A DNA stretch of 64,000 nucleotides, from contig NZ_JALKAC010000009.1 of NCBI RefSeq assembly GCF_024171645.1, forward strand, positions 124,001-188,000, read 5' to 3'. Positions 34,807 to 44,089 of the stretch are shown in pieces. A model generated the notes under the pieces. It ran no database searches. It worked only from the letters and a program-made list of their open reading frames with translations, and had not been told where the DNA came from. The stretch is from Flavobacterium sp. HSC-32F16. GTDB taxonomy: Bacteria; Bacteroidota; Bacteroidia; Flavobacteriales; Flavobacteriaceae. A program made the translations under genes and the position numbers. The stretch's first letter is position 1. Each line of letters starts with the position of its first letter.

Positions 34807-35631
34807 TTATTTTTTAAGAATAATGTTTGATAGTAATTGAGAAGTTAAAATATCTTCCATTTCAAATAAATTTTCTTCTTCAGTAAAATTACTATGTGTA
34901 TAGGAATATAGTTTCCAACGCTTTTTATGATATTCAAGAGCGGTTAAATTTTCAACCCAATCTCCTGAATTTAAGTATAAAGTAGATCCGTACTTGTTTT
35001 CTTTGGTAATGATTTTTGGTTCGTGGATATGACCGCAGATTACATAATCGTAATTTTTTTCGATAGCCAGATCAGTCGCAGTAGTTTCAAAATCAGAAAT
35101 AAATTTAACTGCTTTTTTAACGCTTGCTTTTATTTTTTTAGAGAAAGAATACGGTTCTCTTCCTAATTTTGCCAGACACCAGTTTGCAAATCGGTTAACA
35201 AGAATTAAATAATCATAACCTAATCCGCCTAGTTTTGCAATCCATTTAGAATGCTGTACAGAAGCATCAAAGACATCACCATGAAAAATCCACGCTTTTT
35301 TGTCGTCTAATTCTAAAACTAATTTATCGACCAAAGAAAAATTCCCCATATTCATATCGCTGAATTTTCGAAGAATTTCATCGTGATTTCCAGTAATATA
35401 ATATACTTTGGTGCCTTTTGAAGCCATCCCGATAATGCGCTGGATAACTCTTAAATGCGCCTTTGGAAAATAAGATTTTCTAAACTGCCATGCATCAATT
35501 ATATCACCATTTAAGACTAAGGTTTTAGGTTTAATGGTTGATAAATAGTTGTTTAGTTCTTTAGCGTGACTTCCGTAAGTTCCCAAATGGACATCAGAAA
35601 TAATGACCAATTCGACATTTCGTTTTTTCAA
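34807..35631 (-). CDS. LpxH-like UDP-2,3-diacylglucosamine diphosphatase (metallophosphoesterase)
   Basis: A 274-residue calcineurin-like phosphoesterase with all metal-binding motifs: SDVHLG near residue 13, NGDIID near 41, TGNHDE near 80, an HGDVFD block near 118 and CGHIHEP near 200. Bacteroidota proteins of this group are taken to release lipid X in lipid A synthesis, in line with LpxH; the catalytic assignment is by family. There is no membrane helix, so it is cytosolic or peripherally bound. It is divergent from aroC across a 188-bp gap. Confidence 0.82.
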   Translation of the reverse strand: MKKRNVELVIISDVHLGTYGSHAKELNNYLSTIKPKTLVLNGDIIDAWQFRKSYFPKAHLRVIQRIIGMASKGTKVYYITGNHDEILRKFSDMNMGNFSLVDKLVLELDDKKAWIFHGDVFDASVQHSKWIAKLGGLGYDYLILVNRFANWCLAKLGREPYSFSKKIKASVKKAVKFISDFETTATDLAIEKNYDYVICGHIHEPKIITKENKYGSTLYLNSGDWVENLTALEYHKKRWKLYSYTHSNFTEEENLFEMEDILTSQLLSNIILKK

Positions 35632-35795
35632 TTTTTCTTAATTTGAAGTTCCACAAATGAAAGTAAATCTCATGGAATTTATTTTATGAAAAGGTTACTA
35701 ATTCGAGGTCAATTTTAATAAATTGTGATTTTTAAACTGTTTAATCTTTAATTAATATTACCAATTTTTAATTTTTTAATTTAATTCATAAAACT

Positions 35796-35803
35796 TACAT
35801 TTG
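35796..35803 (+). promoter_or_regulatory. Putative -7 box for aroC
   Basis: TACATTTG is a perfect TAnnTTTG match, 16 bp before the aroC start codon, with a T-run rather than TTG at the -33 position. Confidence 0.42.
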
Positions 35804-35819
35804 CTCAAAACAAATTACA

Positions 35820-36878
35820 ATGGCAGGAAATAGCTACGGCACCCTATATAAAGTTACTACATTTGGCGAATCGCATGGTGAAGCTCTAGGCGGTATTATA
35901 GACGGCTGTCCATCAGGAATAGAACTTGATTTAGAAGCGATTGAAGTTGAAATGTCCCGCAGAAAACCAGGACAATCAGCGATCGTAACACAAAGAAAAG
36001 AACCAGACGCGGTTCAGTTTCTATCCGGAATATTTGAAGGAAAAACTACTGGGACTCCAATTGGTTTTATTATTCCAAATACCAATCAAAAATCAGACGA
36101 TTACTCTCATATAAAAGATAATTACAGACCAAGTCATGCTGATTATGTGTATGACCAAAAATATGGTTTTCGTGATTATCGCGGAGGCGGAAGAAGTTCT
36201 GCCCGCGAAACAGCAAGCAGAGTAGTAGCAGGAGCAATTGCAAAACAAATGCTTCCTGAAATTAAAATTAATGCTTACGTTTCTTCGGTTGGACCTATCC
36301 ATTTAGATACGCCATACCAAGATTTGGATTTTTCTAAAATAGAAAGCAATCCGGTTCGCTGTCCAGATGAAAAATCGGCAGCAATTATGGAAGAATACAT
36401 TCGTGATATTCGCAAACAAGGTGATACTGTTGGCGGTGTTGTATCGTGTGTAATTCAAAATGTTCCGGTTGGTTTAGGCGAGCCTGTTTTTGATAAATTA
36501 CATGCTGAATTAGGAAAAGCAATGCTTTCTATTAATGCAGTAAAAGGTTTTGAATACGGAAGCGGTTTCTCCGGTTCTGAAATGAAAGGAAGCGAACACA
36601 ACGATTTATATAATCCTGACGGAACTACAAAAACGAATCTTTCCGGCGGAATTCAGGGTGGAATAAGCAACGGAATGGATATTTATTTCAGAGTAGCTTT
36701 TAAACCTGTTGCAACTATCATGCAGACTCAGGATTCTTTAGATAATAAAGGAAATATTACACCAATGACTGGAAAAGGACGTCATGATCCGTGTGTGGTG
36801 CCTCGTGCAGTGCCAATCGTTGAGGCGATGGCTGCAATTGTTTTGGCTGATTTTTATTTAATCAACAAAACATATTAA
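35820..36878 (+). CDS. aroC: Chorismate synthase
   Basis: A 352-residue protein of standard length for the family. The motifs GTLYKVTTFGESHG, SRRKPGQSAIVTQR, YGFRDYRGGGRSSARETASRV and the C-terminal GKGRHDPCVVPRAVPI block are all present. It converts EPSP to chorismate using reduced FMN, the last common step of aromatic amino acid synthesis. There are no other aro genes nearby. The next gene, the symporter, follows 52 bp downstream and may be co-transcribed. Confidence 0.96.
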   Translation: MAGNSYGTLYKVTTFGESHGEALGGIIDGCPSGIELDLEAIEVEMSRRKPGQSAIVTQRKEPDAVQFLSGIFEGKTTGTPIGFIIPNTNQKSDDYSHIKDNYRPSHADYVYDQKYGFRDYRGGGRSSARETASRVVAGAIAKQMLPEIKINAYVSSVGPIHLDTPYQDLDFSKIESNPVRCPDEKSAAIMEEYIRDIRKQGDTVGGVVSCVIQNVPVGLGEPVFDKLHAELGKAMLSINAVKGFEYGSGFSGSEMKGSEHNDLYNPDGTTKTNLSGGIQGGISNGMDIYFRVAFKPVATIMQTQDSLDNKGNITPMTGKGRHDPCVVPRAVPIVEAMAAIVLADFYLINKTY

Positions 36879-36930
36879 TAAAAATTAAGACAGTGAGGGT
36901 CTTATATTTTAATAATCTAAAAGTAAATTA

Positions 36931-38211
36931 ATGCAAGTTACAGAAAACAAAAAGAAATCATTTTTTTCAGGACTAACCGGGCAGATTATAATTGCAATGG
37001 TGCTTGGAGCAGTTTTGGGTATTATTATTCATAATTCAATTTCCCAGGAAGCAGCAGTATCATTTAGCAATAAAATAAAAATGCTGGCTACTATCTTTAT
37101 CAGATTAGTGCAAATGATTATTGCTCCTTTAGTTTTTACCACCTTAGTAGTAGGAATTGCAAAATTAGGTGACATAAAAACTGTTGGAAGAGTTGGAGGA
37201 AAAGCACTTGGCTGGTTTTTTACTGCCTCTTTTATATCCTTATTAATTGGATTATTTTTTGTAAATGTTTTAAAACCGGGAGTTGGCTTAAAGTTAGATC
37301 ATGTTGATATGGCTGCGGCTTCTGAGGTTACAGCTAAAACAAAAATATTATCTGTAGAAAATTTCGTTGAACATATTGTTCCTAAAAGTATTTTTGAAGC
37401 AATGGCAACCAATGAAATTTTACAGATTGTAATTTTTTCTATCTTTTTTGGATTAGCGGCTGCTTCATTAGGAAGTACAGTAAAACCAATTATAAATGCT
37501 TTTGATAAAGCTTCGCATATTGTTTTAAAAATGGTAAATTATGTAATGAACTTTGCTCCAATTGGAGTTTTTGGTGCTATTGCAGGAGTATTTGCTATTC
37601 GCGATGCAGAAGAATTAATAATTACCTATTTTAAATTTTTCGGATCATTTTTAGTAGGGATTAGTACATTATGGGTGGTCTTGATTCTTGTAGGTTACTT
37701 TTTCTTAAAAGGAAGGATGACTGAATTATTAAAACGAATTATAGGACCGTTGGCCATTGCTTTTGGAACTACGAGCAGTGAAGCGGTTTTTCCTAAGTTA
37801 ACAGAAGAATTAGAAAACTTTGGAGTAAAAGATAAGATCGTAGCATTCATGTTACCGTTGGGTTATTCTTTTAACCTAGACGGAAGTATGATGTACATGA
37901 CTTTTGCCAGTATTTTTATCGCTCAGTTTTATGGTGTACACCTGGATTTAGGAACACAAATGGCTATGCTTTTGGTTTTAATGTTAACCAGTAAAGGTAT
38001 TGCAGGTGTGCCAAGAGCAAGTTTAGTTATTGTTGCCGCTACTTGTGGAATGTTTAAAATTCCTATTGAAGGTATTGCTTTAATCCTGCCAATTGACCAC
38101 TTTTGTGATATGTTTAGAAGTGCAACCAATGTTTTAGGAAATGCACTTGCAACCTCAGTTGTTGGTAAATGGGAAGGAAATGATGACACTGAATCTGCGT
38201 TAGAAAATTAA
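36931..38211 (+). CDS. Dicarboxylate/amino acid:cation symporter (DAACS family, GltP/DctA-like)
   Basis: A 426-residue membrane protein with about eight hydrophobic helices and the two re-entrant loops of the family. The diagnostic blocks are GTTSSEAVFPK (serine-rich HP1 loop), NLDGSMMYM (TM7 with the cation/substrate Asp-Gly-Ser) and KGIAGVPRASLVIV near HP2. It takes up glutamate, aspartate or C4-dicarboxylates with Na+ or H+. The substrate cannot be fixed without structure comparison. It ends at a strong terminator. Confidence 0.88.
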   Translation: MQVTENKKKSFFSGLTGQIIIAMVLGAVLGIIIHNSISQEAAVSFSNKIKMLATIFIRLVQMIIAPLVFTTLVVGIAKLGDIKTVGRVGGKALGWFFTASFISLLIGLFFVNVLKPGVGLKLDHVDMAAASEVTAKTKILSVENFVEHIVPKSIFEAMATNEILQIVIFSIFFGLAAASLGSTVKPIINAFDKASHIVLKMVNYVMNFAPIGVFGAIAGVFAIRDAEELIITYFKFFGSFLVGISTLWVVLILVGYFFLKGRMTELLKRIIGPLAIAFGTTSSEAVFPKLTEELENFGVKDKIVAFMLPLGYSFNLDGSMMYMTFASIFIAQFYGVHLDLGTQMAMLLVLMLTSKGIAGVPRASLVIVAATCGMFKIPIEGIALILPIDHFCDMFRSATNVLGNALATSVVGKWEGNDDTESALEN

Positions 38212-38252
38212 TTGTTTTTCTAAGGGAAAACGATACCAGATAAACGAAAAAG

Positions 38253-38285
38253 AAAAGCTGTATTTTTATAGGAAATACAGCTTTT
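38253..38285 (+). terminator. Rho-independent terminator after the symporter gene
   Basis: A perfect 13-bp stem AAAAGCTGTATTT / AAATACAGCTTTT with a 7-base loop and a T tail, 41 bp after the symporter stop codon and directly before the promoter of the next gene. Confidence 0.88.
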
Positions 38286-38300
38286 TTTTATTTTTAAGTG

Positions 38301-38308
38301 TATATTTG
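38301..38308 (+). promoter_or_regulatory. Putative -7 box for the hybrid sensor kinase
   Basis: TATATTTG is a perfect TAnnTTTG box, 17 bp before the ATG. The -33 position falls in the T tail of the preceding terminator, so terminator and promoter overlap. Confidence 0.5.
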
Positions 38309-38325
38309 ATAAAATTAGCCGATTG

Positions 38326-40515
38326 ATGCCCCACATACGGATTATTTTATTTTTAGTACTCTTCCTGAATTGTTTCGGCTATTCGGCTGTTGCACAATCT
38401 GAACCCGTTTCTGAAGCCCGGATTAATAGATTAATTAAACAGGCCTGGAACGATTTCAAAGATTCTAATTTTGAAAAATCACTAATTACTTCCCGTGTAG
38501 CTTTAAATTATGCTACAGCAGCCAAGAATGATAATTTAATTGCCAAATCCTACAAAGTCATTGCAGGTAATTATAACGAATTATCAGAGATTGATAAAGC
38601 ACTCTTCTTTTATAATAAAGGCTTGTACTACGCTAATAAAACTGAAAACGATTCTATAAAATATAGTCTTCACAATAATATTGGCAACATTTATTGTTTT
38701 GAAAAAAAACAATTTGATAAAGGAATCGATTATTACAAAAAGTCAATAGCTTATAGTTTAAAAACCAATAATACAGATCAAATTTATTTTACCAACGTAA
38801 ATATTGCGTGGGCTTATTTTGATATTGGAAATTTTAATGCCGGATATCCATACTTAAAATTTGTTGGAAATCATGTTAAAAAATATGGAGACGCATCAAC
38901 AGAAATAATTGTCTATATGCTGAACGGTATGTATTCCAGCTATATTAATGATGATAATGCAGCCAATGCCTACTTTTTGAAAGCAATAACGGCAGGTAAA
39001 AATAGTGACGAACAATCTGATTTATCGTATACGCATTTAGAATATTCTAAATTCTTAACTAAAATAAAGAATTACAAAGAAGCTTATAAACATCTTGTTA
39101 GGTTTAATGAAATTACCGCAGAACTTTACAATCAGGAAAAGCTGAAAAAAGCTTCTATTGCAGGTTTCAATTTAGAATTGGATGAATATAAAAGACAGAT
39201 CGATAAAATTGAAAACGAAAAAACATCACAATCTCAAAGTCTTAAAAAATCCCGAATCATTGTAATATTGTTTATTTTGATTTCTCTAATTCTGCTTTTT
39301 TTAATTGTAACCTTAATTAAGAACATCGGATTTAAGAAAAAACACAATTTAGAGCTTCTGGAAGCCAAAGAAATTGCAGAGGAAGCCTCACTGCTTAAAA
39401 CCCAGTTTATTTCGACTATAAGCCACGAATTGCGTACTCCGTTGTACGGTGTGGTTGGTATAACCAATATGCTTTTAGAAGAACATAAAGAATTATCTCA
39501 AAGCCAGCACTTAAGTGCTTTAAAATTCTCAGCAAGATATTTACTTTCATTGGTAAACGATATTCTTCAAATAAATAAAATTGAAGAAAATAAAGTTATA
39601 CTAGAAAGCCTGACATTTAATGTTTCTGATGAAATTACCATGATTAAAAATTCACTTTCGTTTTTATCTCAAAAAAATAACAATAAAATCAATGTTGAAA
39701 TAGACGATCATATACCAGAATATTTAATTGGAGACAAACTTCGTTTGGGGCAGATTTTGATGAACTTAGTCAGCAATGCCTTGAAATTTACCAAAGACGG
39801 AGAAGTTGATATTATCGTTAAGTTGGATAAAATTGAAGGTAAGTTGTATTATTTAGATTTTCTGATAAAAGATAATGGCGTTGGGATTGCCGCTGTAGAT
39901 CAAAATAAAATCTTTGAAAAGTTTGTTCAGGTTGGACGAAAAGATGAAGATTATCAGGGAACAGGATTAGGGCTGAGTATTGTAAAACGATTATTAGGAC
40001 TTTTTGGAAGTACCATTACGCTCGAAAGCGATTTGGGAGCAGGAACTTCTTTCTCGTTCTTAATTCCGTTTGAGCATGATCCTCAAAAAACAAAAAAAAT
40101 AATTGAAGATATCGAAGTGGATTTAACATCAAGCGAAATTTATAAAATTCTTATTGTAGAAGATAATCTAATTAATCAGCTGGTTACGAAAAAAATTATC
40201 GAAAAAAATAATTTTGTCTGTAAGGTTGTTGATGACGGTTTTGGGGCACTTTCAATATTAGAAAAAGAAAGATTTGATCTTATTTTGATGGATATCAATA
40301 TGCCTTTAATGAATGGTTTTGAAGCCACAAAACGAATCCGTTTATTAGGAATAAAAACGCCCATTGTGGCGCTGACGGCTTTTGATAAAGATGAAATTAC
40401 AGATGAAGCGCTTTCGTCAGGGATGAATGATATTATCGTAAAACCTTTTGAGCCTGTAAAATTATTTAAGATTATAAATTACTTAATTATAGAAGCGAAA
40501 AACGCTGGTTGTTAA
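38326..40515 (+). CDS. Hybrid sensor histidine kinase with TPR sensor and receiver domain
   Basis: A 729-residue protein starting at ATG 38326 (a TTG directly before it gives one extra residue). The signal peptide covers about 1-24. The periplasmic part (about 30-280) holds TPR-like repeats such as YFYNKGLYYANKTEND. A membrane helix follows at about 310-332, then a dimerisation domain with His367 in STISHELRTP, the ATPase domain with LVSNALKFT and DNGVGI, and a C-terminal receiver with phosphoacceptor Asp656 in LILMDINMP. There is no output DNA-binding domain, so it must pass phosphate to another protein. The signal sensed is unknown. Its last 4 bp overlap the end of the convergent helicase gene. 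Confidence 0.87.
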   Translation: MPHIRIILFLVLFLNCFGYSAVAQSEPVSEARINRLIKQAWNDFKDSNFEKSLITSRVALNYATAAKNDNLIAKSYKVIAGNYNELSEIDKALFFYNKGLYYANKTENDSIKYSLHNNIGNIYCFEKKQFDKGIDYYKKSIAYSLKTNNTDQIYFTNVNIAWAYFDIGNFNAGYPYLKFVGNHVKKYGDASTEIIVYMLNGMYSSYINDDNAANAYFLKAITAGKNSDEQSDLSYTHLEYSKFLTKIKNYKEAYKHLVRFNEITAELYNQEKLKKASIAGFNLELDEYKRQIDKIENEKTSQSQSLKKSRIIVILFILISLILLFLIVTLIKNIGFKKKHNLELLEAKEIAEEASLLKTQFISTISHELRTPLYGVVGITNMLLEEHKELSQSQHLSALKFSARYLLSLVNDILQINKIEENKVILESLTFNVSDEITMIKNSLSFLSQKNNNKINVEIDDHIPEYLIGDKLRLGQILMNLVSNALKFTKDGEVDIIVKLDKIEGKLYYLDFLIKDNGVGIAAVDQNKIFEKFVQVGRKDEDYQGTGLGLSIVKRLLGLFGSTITLESDLGAGTSFSFLIPFEHDPQKTKKIIEDIEVDLTSSEIYKILIVEDNLINQLVTKKIIEKNNFVCKVVDDGFGALSILEKERFDLILMDINMPLMNGFEATKRIRLLGIKTPIVALTAFDKDEITDEALSSGMNDIIVKPFEPVKLFKIINYLIIEAKNAGC

Positions 40516-40529
40516 TACCAGCGTTTTTT
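40498..40529. terminator. Bidirectional terminator formed from overlapping gene ends
   Basis: AAAAACGCTGG pairs with CCAGCGTTTTT around the 9-base loop that contains both stop codons. T runs follow on both strands. The stem is made of the last codons of the sensor kinase gene (plus strand) and of the helicase gene (minus strand), which overlap by 4 bp here. Confidence 0.78.
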
Positions 40530-41759
40530 ATTTTGTTTTGAAGCACTTGATTTTCTCGATTTGTGAGCACCGCCGCTTCTGTTTGAGTTTTTAGGTTTTT
40601 CTCCAGCTTCAGGACTTCCTGCATGCCATGGATAAGGATGATCTGTAATAATTTTTACATCTACTTTTATTAATTTCTTAATATCCTTCCAGTAAGGCTC
40701 TTCGTCTTTTCCGCAGAAAGAAATAGCAATACCTCCATTTCCTGCGCGTCCTGTACGTCCAATTCTATGTACATACGTTTCAGGAATATTAGGTAAATCA
40801 AAATTGATAACATAGGGTAATTGATCAATATCAATTCCTCTTGCTGCAATATCTGTCGCAACCAAAACACCTACTTCTTTATTTTTAAAAGCATCAAGGA
40901 CACGTTGTCTGGCATTTTGTGATTTATCACCGTGAATAGCCTCAGCAGGAATATCTTTTTTGCGAAGTGCTTTTACAACATTATCTGCGCCGTGTTTGGT
41001 TCTTGAAAATACCAATACATTTGATAAATTTTCGTTTTTAATCAAATGATATAATAAGTTTCTTTTTTCTGTTTTGTCAACAAAATAAATACGCTGTTCT
41101 ACATTTTCGGCAGTAGATGAAACCGGAGAAACTTCAACTTTTTCAGGATCTTGCAAAAACATTTCTGCCAGTTCGCGAATTGCAAGTGGCATTGTTGCAG
41201 AGAATAATAAAGTTTGTCTGTTTTTAGGTGTAAGTTTTACAATCTTTTTTACATCGTTTATAAAACCCATATCCAGCATCTGATCGGCTTCGTCCAAAAC
41301 CAGTGTATGCAGATGATCTAAATCAAGAAAACCTTGTTTTTGTAAATCTAATAAACGTCCCGGAGTTGCTACCAAAACATCAACACCATTTTTTAATGCA
41401 TCAACCTGAGGGTTTTGAGAAACTCCTCCAAAAATGGTTAATTGTGTTAAATTGGTATATTTAGAATAGGTGTCAAAACTCTGTCCAATCTGCACTGCTA
41501 ATTCACGCGTAGGTGTTACAATCAGCGCGCGAATTTGTTTTGCTTTTTTTGACGAACCAACAATTCTATGTAATTGATGTATAATTGGAATTGCAAATGC
41601 CGCTGTTTTTCCCGTACCTGTCTGCGCACAGCCAATTAAATCCCTTCCGGCTAAAACAATCGGAATAGATTTTTCCTGAATAGGAGTGGGGTTTAGGTAG
41701 CCTTCTTCAAATACGGCTTTTTGTATACTTTTTGAGAGTGATAAATCTTCGAATAACAT
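40512..41759 (-). CDS. RhlE-type DEAD-box RNA helicase
   Basis: A 415-residue protein. It has the Q motif (GYLNPTPIQ), motif I CAQTGTGKTAA, Ia PTRELAVQI, motif II VLDEADQML, motif III SATMP, motif IV VFSRTKHGAD, motif V VATDIAARGID and motif VI HRIGRTGRAG. A short basic C-terminal tail (Lys/Ser/Arg, ending NKKRWY) would add RNA binding. It unwinds structured RNA, mostly in ribosome assembly or cold response. A perfect -7 box (TATCTTTG) lies at 41804-41811 upstream. Confidence 0.93.
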   Translation of the reverse strand: MLFEDLSLSKSIQKAVFEEGYLNPTPIQEKSIPIVLAGRDLIGCAQTGTGKTAAFAIPIIHQLHRIVGSSKKAKQIRALIVTPTRELAVQIGQSFDTYSKYTNLTQLTIFGGVSQNPQVDALKNGVDVLVATPGRLLDLQKQGFLDLDHLHTLVLDEADQMLDMGFINDVKKIVKLTPKNRQTLLFSATMPLAIRELAEMFLQDPEKVEVSPVSSTAENVEQRIYFVDKTEKRNLLYHLIKNENLSNVLVFSRTKHGADNVVKALRKKDIPAEAIHGDKSQNARQRVLDAFKNKEVGVLVATDIAARGIDIDQLPYVINFDLPNIPETYVHRIGRTGRAGNGGIAISFCGKDEEPYWKDIKKLIKVDVKIITDHPYPWHAGSPEAGEKPKNSNRSGGAHKSRKSSASKQNKKRWY

Positions 41760-41803
41760 ATCTTAGTAATTAAGAATTTTAGTTTTAAGTACTAAATTCT
41801 GTG

Positions 41804-41811
41804 CAAAGATA
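41804..41811 (-). promoter_or_regulatory. Putative -7 box for the RhlE-type helicase
   Basis: TATCTTTG on the minus strand matches TAnnTTTG perfectly, 45 bp before the start codon. There is no clear -33 TTG. Confidence 0.45.
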
Positions 41812-41883
41812 GGTTTATTCAGTCAATCGGCTGTTTGAATCTTGTATTATTTGGAAAATGTGTGGTTTTAAGCCGCCTGCTCT

Positions 41884-42930
41884 TCAAGCTAATTTCTCTT
41901 TTTCGTTATTTGCTTTAATAAAATCAGTTACTAAATAGCCAATTAATTTTCCAATTAAATTGTTATTTGGAGAATCGGCTAAATCTGGCGCGCCTTCACA
42001 AATATGTAAATAAGCAGCGTTTTTATGCTGTCCGAAAAATGAAATAAACTGTCGTAATTCTTCTACAGAAAAGCCGCTTATTGTCATGGCACTGCTGGCA
42101 ATATTAGGAATAGCATCAAGATCAATTTCAATTCCAAAGGCATCCGTTTTTATAAATTCCAGAGCGAGAGCCATTTCGCGGGTAAAATCTTTTTCTTTGC
42201 GAATGTTCACGCTGTCATAAGTATTATAACGTACGCGGTCTTCCAATTTTTTAATAAGATCTAAAACGCTTTTTGAAGTATAATTTTCGTGAAGCCCAAA
42301 AATGAAATATTTTTTTAGAAAGCCTTCTTCATACGCATATGAAAATCCATTACCGCTGTGGCGCCCTTCGAGAATTCTAAAATCAGAATGGGCATCAAAA
42401 TTTACAGCGTTTATTGGTTTTCCTTTGGCTAAAGCCGAACCTTTAATATTTCCGTAAGCATTATTATGTCCGCCTCCTATAATAATAGGAGTTTTTCCGG
42501 CTTTCATTATTGTAAAAATAATATGGGAAACTTCTTTATCTATTTTTTCTACCAGCTGACTTAGTTTTGAACGATCATCGATGTCGTTAAAATCTAATTT
42601 TTCGACATCACGCATTTCTTCAGAAACATCAAGCTGTCCTAAAACAATAATCTGGCTGCCTTTTGAAAAGCGGTTATGTTGAATGTTTGCAATACTTTTA
42701 ATAGCGTTTTCCCACGCTGATGCTGTTCCAGGCCTTCCATAATTCGCACGCACACCAATGTCTTCCGGAATTCCCAAAAGGACATATTTCGCCTCAGATT
42801 CTTGTAAAAATTTGATTTTGTCAGCCTCTTTAGGCAGTACAATCATTTTTTCTCCGAACTTTATTTCACCACTACGATGATTTGTGACTTTTGCCAAATC
42901 ATTGACAGTAAAAGGAATCAATTTCTCCAT
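41884..42930 (-). CDS. hutG: Formimidoylglutamase (arginase family)
   Basis: A 348-residue enzyme of the arginase/agmatinase superfamily. The two-manganese site is visible in GGGHNNAYG, NFDAHSDFR and EIDLDAI. The N-terminus, with GIPEDIGVRANYGRPGT, is typical of Bacteroidota formimidoylglutamases, and hutI lies 1.2 kb downstream in the same orientation. It turns N-formimidoyl-glutamate into glutamate and formamide, the last step of histidine breakdown. hutH and hutU are not in the window. The identification relies on family plus context; agmatinase is a less likely alternative. Confidence 0.82.
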   Translation of the reverse strand: MEKLIPFTVNDLAKVTNHRSGEIKFGEKMIVLPKEADKIKFLQESEAKYVLLGIPEDIGVRANYGRPGTASAWENAIKSIANIQHNRFSKGSQIIVLGQLDVSEEMRDVEKLDFNDIDDRSKLSQLVEKIDKEVSHIIFTIMKAGKTPIIIGGGHNNAYGNIKGSALAKGKPINAVNFDAHSDFRILEGRHSGNGFSYAYEEGFLKKYFIFGLHENYTSKSVLDLIKKLEDRVRYNTYDSVNIRKEKDFTREMALALEFIKTDAFGIEIDLDAIPNIASSAMTISGFSVEELRQFISFFGQHKNAAYLHICEGAPDLADSPNNNLIGKLIGYLVTDFIKANNEKEKLA

Positions 42931-43027
42931 GAAAAAAATTTATTTTCCAAAAATAATATAATTGTAACAACTTACGTTATTAACATATATTAATTCTTAA
43001 ATTTGTTATTAAAGAAAATTATTAAAT

Positions 43028-43909
43028 ATGGAAAACCCAAAGAACAACAACAATTCAAGTCTAAAAGCGGTAATAGCGGTTTTAGCAGTCCTACTGATTG
43101 GTAGCTTAGTGTATATTTTTAAATTATCTTCTGATACTGATGTAGTTAAGACAGAACTTACAACTACAATGACAGAAAAAGAATCTGTAATGAAAGATTT
43201 ACAGGAATTGAAAGCAACTTATGATGCTGCAATTGCTGAAAACACATCAATGTCAGACGAATTAATTCAGGAAAGAGATAAAGTTGTCGCTTTGATGGAT
43301 GATTTAAATAAATCAAAAGGTGATGTTTCTAAATACAGAGCTCAAGTTCAGGCAATGCAAGGTAAAATGAAAACTTTAGTTGCAGAGAATGATGAATTGA
43401 AAAAACAAAATGGTGCTTTAACAGTTCAGAGAGACAGTACAATTACTGTATTAGGAGAGTCTAAAAAATACAATGAAGTGCTTGTAGGGCAAAATGAAGA
43501 GCTTGCAAAAACAGTTGAAAGAGGTTCTAAACTATCGGTTTTGAACACTAAAACTTCTGCTTACAAATTGAAAAGCTCAGGAAAACAAATCGAAACAGAT
43601 AAAGCAAGCCGTGCTGATATCTTAAAAGTAAGTTTTACTATTGCTGAAAACCAAATTGCTAAATCTGGAGATAAAACATATTATGTTCAGGTTATTGATG
43701 CAAAAAATAACGTTTTAGGCGAGAAAAAAACAGAAAGCTTTGGAGATAATTCTTTAACATACAGCTTTAAAACTACTGTAAAGTATGAAAATAAATCTGT
43801 AAATGTTTCTGAAGATCTTCCAGGAAAAGATTTCGCTAAAGGAACTTATTTTATCAATGTTTTTGATAATGACGAATTAGTTTCTAAAACTAGTTTCAGT
43901 TTGAGATAA
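43028..43909 (+). CDS. Membrane-anchored coiled-coil protein of unknown function
   Basis: A 293-residue protein with an N-terminal membrane helix (about 13-30), a long heptad-rich coiled coil (about 38-155, with ELKATYDAAIAE and VQAMQGKMKTLVAEN) and a beta-rich C-terminal domain (about 165-290). Databases sometimes call relatives a chromosome-partitioning ParA, but no Walker or P-loop motif is present, so that name is unjustified. It is inserted between hutG and hutI on the opposite strand, with its own terminator. A -7-like box, TAAATTTG at 42998, lies 22 bp before the start codon. The role may be structural in the envelope. Confidence 0.75.
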   Translation: MENPKNNNNSSLKAVIAVLAVLLIGSLVYIFKLSSDTDVVKTELTTTMTEKESVMKDLQELKATYDAAIAENTSMSDELIQERDKVVALMDDLNKSKGDVSKYRAQVQAMQGKMKTLVAENDELKKQNGALTVQRDSTITVLGESKKYNEVLVGQNEELAKTVERGSKLSVLNTKTSAYKLKSSGKQIETDKASRADILKVSFTIAENQIAKSGDKTYYVQVIDAKNNVLGEKKTESFGDNSLTYSFKTTVKYENKSVNVSEDLPGKDFAKGTYFINVFDNDELVSKTSFSLR

Positions 43910-43942
43910 TTGTGCTAAAAAAGTAAATACCACTTTGATATT

Positions 43943-43970
43943 AAAGGTCTGTGATTTCACAGACCTTTTT
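43943..43970 (+). terminator. Rho-independent terminator of the coiled-coil gene
   Basis: AAAGGTCTGTGA pairs with TCACAGACCTTT with almost no loop, so a few central pairs must open. A T run follows. It lies 34 bp after the stop codon. Confidence 0.8.
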
Positions 43971-44089
43971 TTATATAATAGGTTTAACGCAGAGTTTCCT
44001 GTAGTTTCAGCTGCGGTATATATTTCTTAGAAGACTTAAGAATTGTATTTTTGCAGTAGTTTCAATCACTGCGTTGAAATTATATCTGT

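Noticed and set aside
38326..40515. Possible SusC/D-type hybrid two-component regulator
   Set aside because: It has no periplasmic propeller and no AraC-type output domain, and no SusC/D gene is adjacent. It is a different class of kinase.
43028..43909. The label 'chromosome partitioning protein ParA' for the coiled-coil gene
   Set aside because: No P-loop is present; the label would come only from coiled-coil similarity.
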